From Gymnopilus junonius (taxonomy: Eukaryota; Basidiomycota; Agaricomycetes; Agaricales; Galerinaceae), in the NCBI GenBank assembly GCA_015501075.1, contig JADNYJ010000696.1, positions 1 to 15,670 on the forward strand: a stretch of DNA of 15,670 nt. The letters are read 5' to 3'. Positions within the stretch are counted from its first letter, which is position 1; each line of letters begins with the position of its first letter. Both the position numbers and the translations under genes were made by a program. Positions 1 to 9,800 of this stretch are shown piece after piece. The notes beneath the pieces are model-generated. The model did no database searches. It had not been told where the DNA came from and saw only the letters and a program-made list of their open reading frames with translations.

Positions 1-179
1 TTGGCCTTGTACTCCTCAGAATTCTTACCCTTCGACAAATCCGGGTTGGGGCCAGTATCCGTTGGGCGGATGGAATCCTCAAGAACAAGGGACCCTTGTT
101 GGTCGCAGTGGTGCGTTCTTGTCCTCCCAATCTCCGCTGCGCACACAGCATCAATTTCAAAGTCAACAACTGCATCCGG
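1..179 (-). CDS. Unassigned open stretch, possible exon running off the left edge
   Basis: The minus strand is open for 59 codons from 179 to the window edge, beginning PDAVVDFEIDAVCAAEIG. It follows directly after a TCTAG that would serve as a 3' splice site (CTAG at 180-183), and the in-frame codon before it is a stop, as expected for an exon start. I do not recognise the protein. The plus strand is also open here, so openness alone is weak evidence. The transposon at 191-987 ends 11 bp upstream of the proposed exon, so any intron feeding it would now contain the whole element. Confidence 0.3.
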
Positions 180-190
180 CTAGAGAATGA

Positions 191-226
191 TAGGACCCCG
201 GTCTATAGCAGAAAAGGTCAGATCCC
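191..226 (+). repeat. Left terminal inverted repeat
   Basis: A 36-bp arm beginning TAGGACCCCGG and ending GGTCAGATCCC. It pairs with the reverse complement of 952-987 and differs only at the 22nd and 25th bases (A/G and A/C). The flanking GAATGA duplication copy lies at 185-190. Confidence 0.9.
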
Positions 227-240
227 AGAAATGGATTTTT

Positions 241-949
241 GTCCGGACGCCGTCAAGGACATTTTGTCCGGATTGGACCTGGCCTATCCAAATTTTTGAA
301 ATTTTGTCCGGACAGTTAGATCAGGCCGGTTTTTGTGTCCGGATAGCCGGATTTGGCCCCTCTAGGGCTCAAAAAGTGGCGGGAGCGCTCGCAATCCTTG
401 TCCAGAGCCCGGAGGCGAAATCAGAGGGGACTGCTATGGCCTTGAGTTTTGCGTCAGTGACCCTGCTCGGGAGTTTGTTCCAGTTGTAAATTTTGCCCAA
501 TCCAATCCAATCTTTTTTGTCGAATGGTATATCATCATCCTCGAGTGCTACCACTGCCATGACTCCTTGAAAGGAAAACGGTGTAGTCCCTTTGTAATAT
601 GAGGAAGCCTTGAGCTTTACGAGCGAGTAGGAAGAGGTGAAAAAAGTTGCCGAATATATTTTTCTACTGATCAAGGGCTGAGTACCTACATTGTTTGCTC
701 TAAAGGAATTGCAATGCCAATAAAAATATGTCAAGTGGGGGAGACGAACACAAGCCCTCAGCACCTCATAGCCATGATCTACCTTTACCATTTCACTACC
801 ATGTCTATATGTCCGGACATATGGATTTACCTTTACGAGACTTCCTTCCTTCTGTCCGGATAGAGGCTTAGACCGATTTTGGATTTTGGCCAATTCTGTC
901 CGGATAAAAATGTGGCCGTTTGCTCAAAAATCGTCAAAATTTGTCCGGA
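241..949 (+). repeat. Subterminal GTCCGGA motif clusters (4 left, 4 right)
   Basis: GTCCGGA occurs at 241, 266, 306 and 337 inside the left end and at 811, 854, 898 and 943 inside the right end, and nowhere between. Several copies sit in a longer TTTTGTCCGGA or TGTCCGGATA context. The core TCCGGA is palindromic, but the flanking T-run makes most copies direct rather than mirrored between the ends. Clusters of short subterminal repeats are common transposase-binding sites in eukaryotic cut-and-paste elements. That role is inferred here. Confidence 0.7.
369..893 (-). CDS. Hypothetical ORF inside the transposon
   Basis: A 174-codon reading frame runs uninterrupted through the interior of the element on the minus strand. 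Its first codon is TTG. The first internal ATG falls in HGSEMVKVDHGYEVLRACV, giving a product of roughly 140 residues. The rest is of mixed, protein-like composition with an acidic patch (ALEDDDIPFDKKDW) and no obvious membrane segment. I recognise no transposase motif, such as a DDE triad or a zinc-finger cluster, and no host family. It could be a captured host exon, a decayed transposase fragment or chance openness. Confidence 0.35.
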   Translation of the reverse strand: MAKIQNRSKPLSGQKEGSLVKVNPYVRTYRHGSEMVKVDHGYEVLRACVRLPHLTYFYWHCNSFRANNVGTQPLISRKIYSATFFTSSYSLVKLKASSYYKGTTPFSFQGVMAVVALEDDDIPFDKKDWIGLGKIYNWNKLPSRVTDAKLKAIAVPSDFASGLWTRIASAPATF

Positions 950-951
950 TA

Positions 952-987
952 GGGATCTGACCGTTCCTGCTATAGACCGGGGTCCTA
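952..987 (-). repeat. Right terminal inverted repeat
   Basis: A 36-bp arm reading GGGATCTGACC...GGGGTCCTA on the plus strand, the inverted partner of 191-226. The second GAATGA duplication copy follows at 988-993. The arms are almost identical, so the insertion is probably not very old. Confidence 0.9.
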
Positions 988-1013
988 GAATGATCCAATG
1001 CAAACATCATTTT

Positions 1014-1130
1014 CTAAAAATGGCCTGCATCAATCCATCGAAGACGATCAGTACACTCACGAACAATCTTCACGGCTCTGCGGTACACGCCATCTAATGA
1101 TGAGAACATTCCATACTGTAAGCGAATTTC
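1014..1130 (-). CDS. Possible terminal exon, unassigned
   Basis: After a TACAG acceptor at 1131 the minus strand reads 38 codons (starting EIRLQYGMFSSLDGVYRRAV, continuing with a basic KIVREC segment) and stops at TAG 1016-1014. The composition is protein-like, but I do not recognise a family and no upstream exon could be joined. It lies between the stop of the DUF6534 gene (1381) and the transposon, whose right target duplication begins 21 bp downstream at 988. It may be a remnant of a gene lost through the insertion, or chance. Confidence 0.25.
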   Translation of the reverse strand, partial: EIRLQYGMFSSLDGVYRRAVKIVRECTDRLRWIDAGHF

Positions 1131-1380
1131 CTGTACTAGAGTCAGCGGTCGCTAAACAGCTTATAGTTGAGGTTAATTAACACAGAGGACCATAAGGGTC
1201 AATTTGAACAGGGCGGTGTACAGGTAACAATCTGGGCGGTATATAGATTTTTTCGATGCGATTATCGATAACGGATGGTTGAATGTTGGTGAGCAGGTTA
1301 CATAGGTTCTGTGCATTATGGCGCTTTTTTGAAAGGTGCATGTACATACACTTTCCGGTTTGAGATTTTGATTTATGCGG

Positions 1381-3218
1381 TTAGACGGTGAGCTTTTGGT
1401 CATCCGACTTACGTATACCAGAAGAACCGTATACTTCCCCGTCCGATAAAGACTCGACCACATGGTGGACGATCCCAGGGCTATCCAGGGTCCGTTTCCT
1501 GGCATGAGTGTCACGCCTTTGACGACGAGGATTTGCTTCAAGCTCGATAATCCCAGAAGTCTGTCGAATGAAAAAGAAATTTTCAGGATTGTGCAATCCA
1601 GGAAAGAAACTCCTTACCATTCCTAACGTGGTCTTCCTGAAGAGGACGTTGCTCTCCTCCTCATCTGACTGCCCAGTGAGGTTATTCCACCCAGCACGTG
1701 CATTGAGACTGAAAAGAGAAATTTGGTCCCTGTCGTGGCTGCATTGACAAGATACGTACCTGCTGAGAAGGGAATTTGTGTACAGCTTTGAGAGAGGGAG
1801 ATCCCAAAAGAAGTTCCTGCGCAATACATATTCAGATAATAAAGGACGTCCAACACTGAACGAGGACTGACAATGTCGTGTGCTAAAAGAACATCAGGTT
1901 TAGTTGAGAGCTCGCATATTTGAGATAGTTTTTACTAACTTTAACCGTCAAAAAAATGACAACGTCCGCAGTGGCGAAAATTGCTGTGATCAAACCTGTC
2001 TGAACAGTAACTAGGGTCGAGAGGAAGCATCAAAAATAATGCAACCAACAGAAGGTATGTAGAGTACTTACGTCGGATAATCCTTGCGATCTTGTCGTCA
2101 GTGGCTTTGACTCCCGTCTTTCGCGTGTACTTTTTTGGTGAAAGAAATCAATAATCTTAGATATAACGCAAAAATTGAAACTCACAAGGGACCAAGATAG
2201 AGACACGGTGATGAGCAAATCCGCTATGGCCGATGCCGCCAACCAGGTAATCACAGCTCCTTCAAACTGGCGGAAATTGGCCCATTCGCGAATAAACGAT
2301 ACGCAGACAGTAACAGCTATTCCACCAACTAGTATGCAAGACATCATGTTTAGTTTGTATCGTCAAGCTTTCAAGGCGCCCAAGGACTCACTGAATGCAC
2401 TGACGCCAAAAAATACAATTACGGAGGACATCAGCAATGAGCCACTTATGATTCTAATCCTCCATGCTATGAACAATTGTACCGGCAAGGAAATCATCAC
2501 CTAGACAAGTGGCCTTAATTAATAACCAGACAATGCAACTCATGATACCGTACCGTCACCACTGGGTCTAAGTTGCAAAGCGCTTGTCAACAATAGCCAG
2601 GAAGCACAGGAAAAGAAGAAGGTACCCGCGATAATCACTGAAATTACGTGAATTCAGTCCCTTCGGGAAACGAAGGGCAAGAAATGAAGAAGTGCGTACT
2701 TAGTGGTGCGACTAAAAGGGACGATGGTAGACCTATAAACACAATGAGATTTGAAAGACGGGAAAAGTCCTATCCCTGCACAGCTTACCGTAGTTGAGTA
2801 CAAGGGGCTCAAAAATCAAGCCTATATCGAACACGGTATTTGCGGTTTCCAAAAAAAACAAATAGAGAACCTGAAATGATTTAAAATCTCGGCCATTTGA
2901 CATAGGGTAAGATAGAATGCCTCACAAAAAAACGAATCCATTTTGGGTCCCTATGTAACCGTGTAGATAAGAACACGATTTGGAGTATTCCAAGACGAAT
3001 TTACTTACTTCCCGTATGTTTGATAATAAATGAACGTCTTAACAATATTGAGAAATTGGTCGACAGGAAGCGATGGCACAACACACCTGTATAAGGCACA
3101 CCTGGAGACAGAATAACTGTGAGTGATACAAAGTACTTGGCCTTTATATATCAAAACTCACTCCGTATAAAATCGCATTCACAACAACACCCAGGAGCAA
3201 TGGACCAAATCTATCCAT
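1381..3218 (-). CDS. DUF6534-type seven-helix membrane protein
   Basis: Fifteen exons on the minus strand: 3218-3162, 3101-3087, 3037-3009, 2950-2926, 2870-2789, 2732-2700, 2582-2554, 2500-2392, 2328-2186, 2129-2072, 2010-1940, 1882-1872, 1816-1760, 1708-1618, 1560-1381. They total 990 nt, an exact 329 codons plus TAA. The start is the ATG of MDRFGPLLLGVVV, with an in-frame TGA just upstream. Family hallmarks are visible: an N-terminal helix, the YYQTYGKDP loop, VMISLPVQLFIAWRIR, and the C-terminal core ADLLITVSLSWSLYTRKTG, TDDKIARIIRLTVQTG and LPLSKLYTNSLL followed by SLNARAGW (about residues 160-250). A hydrophilic tail of about 70 residues follows. Seven hydrophobic segments suggest an integral membrane protein; its function is unknown. 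All introns are GT-AG, mostly 49-63 nt (one of 111). It is transcribed divergently from the FMO. Confidence 0.9.
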
Positions 3219-4378
3219 AAATCGTCAATCTCTGGGTCATGAAGTATGATTTGAAAACGTACAGAAGAGAGACTGATGGCATCTTTATTGGCTTCAGGAC
3301 CACTGCAAATTAGACGATGGAGGGACGAAGGGAAACCACCCAAAATGCTACTCGGCAGATTGCAATTTATATCGATCTCGTTCGGGTTTTTTCTCATCGC
3401 TTCTTCCCTCCACTGGTTGGCGAACCCCGGAGATGTCCAGGGTGCTGGCCGGTGGAGACCAAAAGGTTATTCTTTTGATCCCTAGGAGTAGTACTGTATT
3501 AAGGAAGCCCTAGGGCCTTGGAGGCACCAACAGTCGGTGATCGCGAATCAACAGTGAGAAGAAAAAGGGAAAGGGTCATTCCTGGATGGTTACATTCTTG
3601 GAATAAGACACGCTCGGATTTATCAACCTCGATATCTTAGGCCCGGGTCCCGAAAAGTATTTACTTGGTCTAGGTCGCCATTACCTCTTGCTTGCCAGTA
3701 TTGATCCTATTGTTGAATGGCATGTTCTCATTCTGGGGGAGACTGGGCCTTTTTCTGTAGGCCCTTATCAACATTCCTTCCGATCATAATTCAATGAACG
3801 GACTGGACAAAAGGCCCATGTAACCTTAAAAACGCCAACAACGCATCAGTTAGGCGAAGCTGAGTTTTAATTTGCAATACTGCTTACTTCTGTGTTTAGC
3901 AGGACGAAGTAACCTTGTCGTATCAGAATCACGGTTTTTGAGGGATCATCTACTCATGTTCACGAGCCGTCGCTCTGGTCACCTTAAATCCAGCAATACG
4001 TTGTTGAAACCAGACATCAGATCTGTCTTGAAGTTGCAGTGCGGCGTTACCTCCATTTGGTATTCCAAGCTCAGTCCACATGGGTGTCCACCAGCAAAGT
4101 TGATTATGACCCGTGACTTTCGGTATCCTGAGGAACAAGACTGTCAATCGGTTTCGCGTGGAAAGCATTTTGGCAGTCTCAGGGCTTCTGGAAACTGCGA
4201 ATTAACACCGATGGCCCCAGGCCCAGGAGAATATTTCTTCCCAACGCCCACAATCAGAATAGGCTAAATTGACAGTTCAAATTTATTATGGCCCGGACTA
4301 ACAGCGGTTCACATTCCCACTTACTTCCGCCCTTGCTGCAAGCCGTCTAGTTATTTTCGAGACCACGACTCAAAGACT
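3219..4378. other. Intergenic region between divergent DUF6534 and FMO genes
   Basis: This 1.16-kb spacer should hold both promoters. I see no convincing gene. Long open stretches at about 3872-4267 (+) and 3950-4168 (-) overlap each other. On the minus strand a third frame (about 4150-4263, from a TTTAG acceptor) reads PILIVGVGKKYSPGPGAIGV, but it ends at a TGA and I could not splice it onward. No repeats or RNA-like structures were noticed. Confidence 0.5.
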
Positions 4379-6644
4379 ATGACGTCCGATCCAAACCAGT
4401 CTTCAAACAGGATCAAGTTGCTCTCTGAGCCTGTGGGCATCCTTGGAGCCGGAATTGCGGGCCTTGTAAATGCACACGTCCTTCTCCAAGATAGTTTCAC
4501 GGACGTTACGATAATCACCCGTGATCCTTCTGTTGGCGGTGTATGGTCAAGAGATAGAGTGTACCCCGGCTTATGCATTAACAAGTGCGTCCTATATTTG
4601 AGTCGATCATCCTGTTGGCTGACACTCGGTTTTACCATAGCGTTCATGGCGAGTACCGGTTCTCCTACTTGGAGATGCCGGCTCCAGAAGATGGGGCAGA
4701 GACCGGAGGTCATATAACCGGCATGGGGATGTGCGACTACCTGGAGACGTTCTACATGAAGTTCCTCCAAGATAAGGCGGCGTTCAAGTTCAAGACCGAG
4801 ATTCTCAATGTGAAGAGGAACGACAATGGCTCATGGGAAGTTAGGGTGGAGGACCTGTCTTCCGGAAAGGTTGATATCTTGAACTTTGCACGTATCGTTC
4901 TATGTACTGGAGTGGGTGACTTCTTTCTTCTTTTTTCTTTGAAATTAGAAAACCCGGGCCTGATTTATCTTTGAAGGGTTGTAGCAGTCCCAAAATTCCC
5001 GCCGGCTTAGATTTGGAAGCTGCAAACAAGGCGCAATTCAGAGGGATAGTCATCCACTCTTCGGAATTCCGGATGAGATACGACGATATCCTTGCAGCTG
5101 TTAAGCCAATAGGGTCTAGCATCGACCAGAAGACGGGTACAATCGTTGTAGTCGGCGGTGGCAAATCAGCCATGGAGTACGTTACTTTTCTCAATTGTCT
5201 CAAGGATTTCAAAGTTCTGAACCGTGCTTTTCCAAGTATTTGCGCCAAACTGGCCAATGAAGGACGGAAAGTGATTAACGTCTTCGAAGCATCAGATGTT
5301 TTCTTAGCTTCGACATCAGCACTCCCAGCATCTATCAGGAAAAGCAGGTCTGTACTATACTGGCGCTTTGCCATTTCTGAGACTGACAAATTTCAAGGTT
5401 CCTAAGCCTCTTATCGCCTCATATTGTTCTGAGAACGCGCCTCGAGTTTGTCCAATGTTCTTTCAATAAAATCTCCGCCTTTAACATTCAAGTCTGCAGG
5501 CGCTTCCTCCACACGACAGCTCTCGGCAGCTGGATCACACATTCCATCCTGAGAAAACTTGAAGAAAGTTCTGTATGTTAAATATCCACTTCCTCATCAT
5601 CAAATCGACTAACTGGGCTTCTTTTAGTTCTCCGCCTATAATATACCCAAAGATTCACCACTCAGGAATACTCCGTCTTTCTTCTGGGGCATCAGAACCA
5701 ACGACGAAGGACGCGTTCACCCAAATGCATATTACTCTCTTGTCAACGCTGGAAAGATTCAACTCGAAGCTCCGGCGAAGGCCATTGGTTATTCGAGGGA
5801 CAGCAAGTCCGTCATATTGAACAATGGAGCGGAACTGGCTGCCGAAGTCGTCATCCTGGCCACTGGTTGGCAGAGTTCCTGGGCAAAGATCTTCGATAGT
5901 GAGTACATTCCCATTGTTCAACTCTTTTGTACAGACTCTGAATTATCAACAGAAGCAACAGCGGCAGAATTAGGAATTGGACGCCATCAGCCTACTATCA
6001 ACCTTCAAAGTGTACCGGAATGGAATTATAAAACGCTTAGAAATCCACCTGCCGTTCATCCAGAGAACGAGACGCAGAAGTACGTTATGTCAGTATACCG
6101 TGGTTTAGTACCAGCCAGAAACATTCAGAATCGTGACTTTGCTATCGCTGGTGCTTTGGTGAGCAGTAAAGATTTCATCTTGGTCGACAGATCTCAACTT
6201 CGCCCCTGCTTTTTAGTTCTCTGCCAATAACGGTTATACCAGCGAGGTTGCTGCCCACTGGATATCAGGTTACTTCCAAGGTGATCCTATGCGCCTCCCG
6301 CCATCTGCTGAGGAAGCTATAAGACATGCCGAAACCCGGTCTGTTTGGATGAGGCGTCGGTATCCAAATATGCTATCCTGGGTTAATGAGAGTTACAGCT
6401 GCTCGCTTGACTTCTGGACGTGCGTCTTTTACCATTACATCCGCGTTTATCGATTTACTCAGTACATTTCGTCAGGTGGCCACAAGCTGCAGATGAGTTA
6501 CTTGAAGATATGTATCTGCAGAGTAGGCGCAGCGGGGGAAATTGGTTCACGTGGCCATTCAAGGTCATCGACCTCAAGGAGCTGGCGACCTTGAAGGAGG
6601 AGAGGGCAGCTCTGAGGCTAAAAGGGGGTTCATCCCTGGCGTAA
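4379..6644 (+). CDS. Flavin-containing monooxygenase (FMO-like, FAD/NAD(P)-binding)
   Basis: Ten exons: 4379-4584, 4641-4911, 4977-5176, 5237-5347, 5407-5445, 5500-5572, 5628-5898, 5935-6158, 6217-6419, 6476-6644. They total 1767 nt, exactly 588 codons plus TAA, and every intron (36-65 nt) is GT-AG. The FAD Rossmann motif GAGIAG lies at residues 23-28, followed by VGGVW. The FMO signature FxGxxxHxxxF is present as FRGIVIHSSEF (180-190). A second Rossmann motif for NADPH, VVVGGGKSAMD, lies around 216-226, and a C-terminal ATGW at 378-381. Family members oxygenate nucleophilic N or S atoms, or carry out Baeyer-Villiger-type reactions, using FAD, NADPH and O2. The substrate here is unknown. The length is normal and nothing is broken. 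It converges on the ABC transporter gene. Confidence 0.93.
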
Positions 6645-6868
6645 GGATGTTACCTTTTCTACTGCTGGGGAGATATATTGCAGGCCTCAGTGCTCATCAC
6701 ATGTCAAGAACCTTTCTTGATAGTAACATCAGAAAATACTGCGGACATCTTCCTAATAAGAGAACGTTAGAACTAAAATTGCGGACATAAGACACCAGGA
6801 TCTACAGCGGGGATGGGATAACAAAGTGTAATTCCCGGCAAAAAGGGGTTGAAAAGGTATAAGGATTA
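6645..6868. other. Convergent 3' spacer between FMO and ABC transporter
   Basis: These 224 bp lie between the FMO stop (6642-6644) and the transporter stop (6869-6871). Both genes must terminate here, with 3' ends facing each other. No gene, clear hairpin or repeat was seen. The short spacing allows overlapping 3' UTRs. Confidence 0.5.
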
Positions 6869-9800
6869 TCACCGTTTGCTGAGCGCCTGCAATTGCACAA
6901 ACTCGTAGTAACTGCCACGCAAAGCCAATAATTGATCGTGCGTTCCAACCTCCTTTACACGTCCGTCTTTCATGAAGAAACTGTAAAATGATCATCAGAC
7001 ACTCGTTAAACGGGTGGCACGTAGGACATACATTCGATCTGCATTTTGGATGGTTGATAGACGATGAGCTACAGCAATCGTTGTACGGCCCTTAGCTGCT
7101 TGGTCCAATGCTTCTTGGACGACCTTTTCAGAATTGGAGTCCAGCGCAGAAGTCGCCTAAGATGCCTAGAATATCAGAAATATGCCTCAAATTAATATTT
7201 GAAACAATGCCGACCTCGTCCAATAACAGCACTTTAGGATTGCGTAGCAAGGCACGGGCTATTGCGATGCGTTCTACAACCAGGGTGTGGTTAAAATTAT
7301 TAGATCACATTAATTGACCAGATACTAACGTTTTGACCTCCAGAGAGCTGGGACCCTTTGCCACCTACTTCAGTATTAAAGCCGCTGCAAATGATAATAT
7401 TCAGTCATTAAGCTAATCACCATAAATCAAGTCACGTACTTCGGAAGACTTTCAATGAATTCCAGAATATTTGCGCCTCGACATGCGCTTTCAATTTCTT
7501 CCTGAGTAACTTCGGACCGAGGCTTGATGGATCCGAGCAGAATATTGAAGCGAACTGTTCCGGCATAGAGAGTAGGTTCTTGTGATACTAATGCCAAGTG
7601 CTTGCGATATTCCTGGACATTGAGGTCCGATATCCTTTCGCCATCGAGCTGATATATTTAGTGCGTTATTTGCTACTGGAATCGTGAAATTAATTGCTCA
7701 CATGAACCTCTCCAGAAAGTGGGTCATAAAATCGCTCTATCAACTGGATGCTGCATTGGAACAGACCTCAGGACATTTCTGGGCAGCAAATCGACAAGAA
7801 GATCTCACATCGTGCTCTTGCCAGATCCACTGGCACCCACTAGGGCGACATATGTTCCTGGTTCAATCTCGAATGAAAGCCCACTCAGTACTCGAACACC
7901 TGGGCGCGTGGGGTATCGGAAGTGGACATCTTCAAAGCGGATATGACCCTGGATAGTTTTGTCTTTGATGATGTCGCCTTCTTCAGACTCGGCATCAATC
8001 TCAGGGGCCATATCAAGGAGCTTGATAATATCCGAACCAGCTCCTCTGGCAGAAGAGATGTCAGGGACATACTGGAAGACGTTGCCCGCCTGCATCGCGC
8101 CGAACGTCGCGCTCTAGAAAAATTAAAAGTTCAGGTGCAAGTTTTCAGAAGCAAAGGTTGAAAAAGTTACCAGGAGACCAATAAAGAACTGGAAGATAGT
8201 GGCCTCCCGACGGGATACAAGGCCAGCGCCGTACCAAAAGATCAAGGCAATAACGAAGAAGTTAAGGCCCTGAGAAAAGGCATACAACAAATTGCTCCAA
8301 ACAGATGCCCGATTCGAAGCACGAAGAGGCCCTTCCAAACTCTGACTATATAATTGAACACAACTGTCCTCCCTCGTAAGGGCAGCGACAGTGCGGATCG
8401 ATGCGGCGGCTTCACAGGCAAGTTGTGCGGAACTTTGATGGGCTTTCTTGTTCGCCTGATCTTTGAGAATGACGACGCGCTGTCAACGTTCTGACGCCTC
8501 AGCAAATAATAAGTTTTGAAATACCCTTCACGTGCTTACCAGACGCACAAAACCGACTGAGACGAGAAGGGGAGCACATGCTTTTATGGAGAACAAGAAT
8601 CAGGGCAACGTTTGGATATCTATTGGTCAGCCTCACACACCTAGGCCAACGAGACCGACTCTCCATATGAAAACAAGGCCAAGGATGCATCCACATACAA
8701 GCGTAGAAATGGCTTGTATAATGCCACCGAGCGTGACGCCCGCTAGGCCGTCAAATTTTTGTGGGTTATCGCTCAGCTCAGATATCAGGCTGCCAGTCTA
8801 CAATCAACAATGAGTCGAGGGACGGAAAGAACAAGAATGTGCCACCTACGTTATTCTCGTCTCTGTCAAAAAATGCGACTGACAAACAAGTCAGCAACAA
8901 GCCTATAAGTACTCTGGCGACACAAGAGTACTCACTGTCCTGTCGCAGCAAGGATTTGAAACTCAAACTGCGCAGCCTGGAAATGAGGTTTGCAGCTGCT
9001 GCATTGAACATATAACCTTGAAGTGTGAGACTGAGCGCGGCGACGATGGCCAGAATAAAAAACCTAGAAAAAAAGGTAAGCAAACGGACTGGCAGCCCAG
9101 GTCAGTGGTAGTACGAACCAAAGGGCGGTTCTATCACCAGCATGTCGGCGGTCATGGTTGTCCGTAAGGGCAAAGCCGCTTACGCCATTGGCGTAAACAA
9201 CACCAAAAGCGGGGTAAATCATGCCCGAGACTGAAAAAAACGAACAAATATTGTCAGAATGACTCAACTAGCTCCCAAAGAGAGGTGGTCGAAACACTGA
9301 CTGGCGGCACAAACTACGCCCACGGAATATCTTCCCCACTGAGAGCGAACAAGAGGCAACATACGCCTGAATAAATAGAAAACGCCATAATCCTCCTCAT
9401 CGGAGTCATGCGTAACGATCCTCCTTCTTCGCTGTAAGATGTCGCTCGCTACGGACCGACTGGTACTCTTCCTTCCAAGGGGAGCAACATCTTCAGGAGG
9501 TACAACCGGGGGGTCGGCTTCTGCTGCGTCTCCGGAATCTTCAGCAGTCTTGTTGGAATCAATTCCTTCACGGAGCTTCTGTGCTTCAACAAGGCGTGCG
9601 TATGCACCTCCTTTTTGAAGGAGTTCACTATGTGTGCCATGTTCGAGAACGACACCGCCGCCCATGACATAGATGACGTCAGCATTTTGAATGGTAGAAA
9701 GACGGTGGGCAATGACAATTGTGGTTCGACCTTGAAAGCACTCGGCCAGTCAGCAATTGCCTTGTATGAAAGAGTGAATCGCAAATCACCTGCAGCAGCC

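Larger units (their letters stand above)
191..987. mobile_element. Non-autonomous DNA transposon (MITE-like) with TIRs and target duplication
   Basis: A 797-bp element is bounded by near-perfect 36-bp inverted repeats at 191-226 and 952-987, both starting TAGGACCCCGGTCTATAGCA and matching at 34 of 36 positions. Both ends are flanked by the direct repeat GAATGA (185-190 and 988-993), read as the target-site duplication. With one more base the match is AGAATGA if one terminal base is shared. Eight GTCCGGA motifs lie just inside the ends, four per side. No transposase is recognisable, so movement would need an enzyme supplied elsewhere. The superfamily is not assigned: a 6-bp duplication does not fit the 8-bp hAT rule, and a TA-only Tc1/mariner reading leaves the flanking GAATGA pair unexplained. 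Confidence 0.88.

Noticed and set aside
191..987. Tc1/mariner assignment through TA at both ends
   Set aside because: TA is present at the TIR tips, but a TA-only duplication leaves the identical flanking GAATGA on both sides unexplained, so a 6-bp duplication is simpler.
191..993. hAT assignment with an 8-bp duplication
   Set aside because: The 8-bp windows that include the TIR tips (GAATGATA and TAGAATGA) are not identical.
3872..4267. Plus-strand ORF of 131 codons between the DUF6534 and FMO genes
   Set aside because: No recognisable family, odd composition, and several overlapping open frames on both strands; nothing singles it out as coding.
5817..6230. FMO reading through the introns at 5899-5934 and 6159-6216
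   Set aside because: Reading through inserts residues with no place in the family, and the spliced model closes exactly at 1767 nt with all motifs in order.
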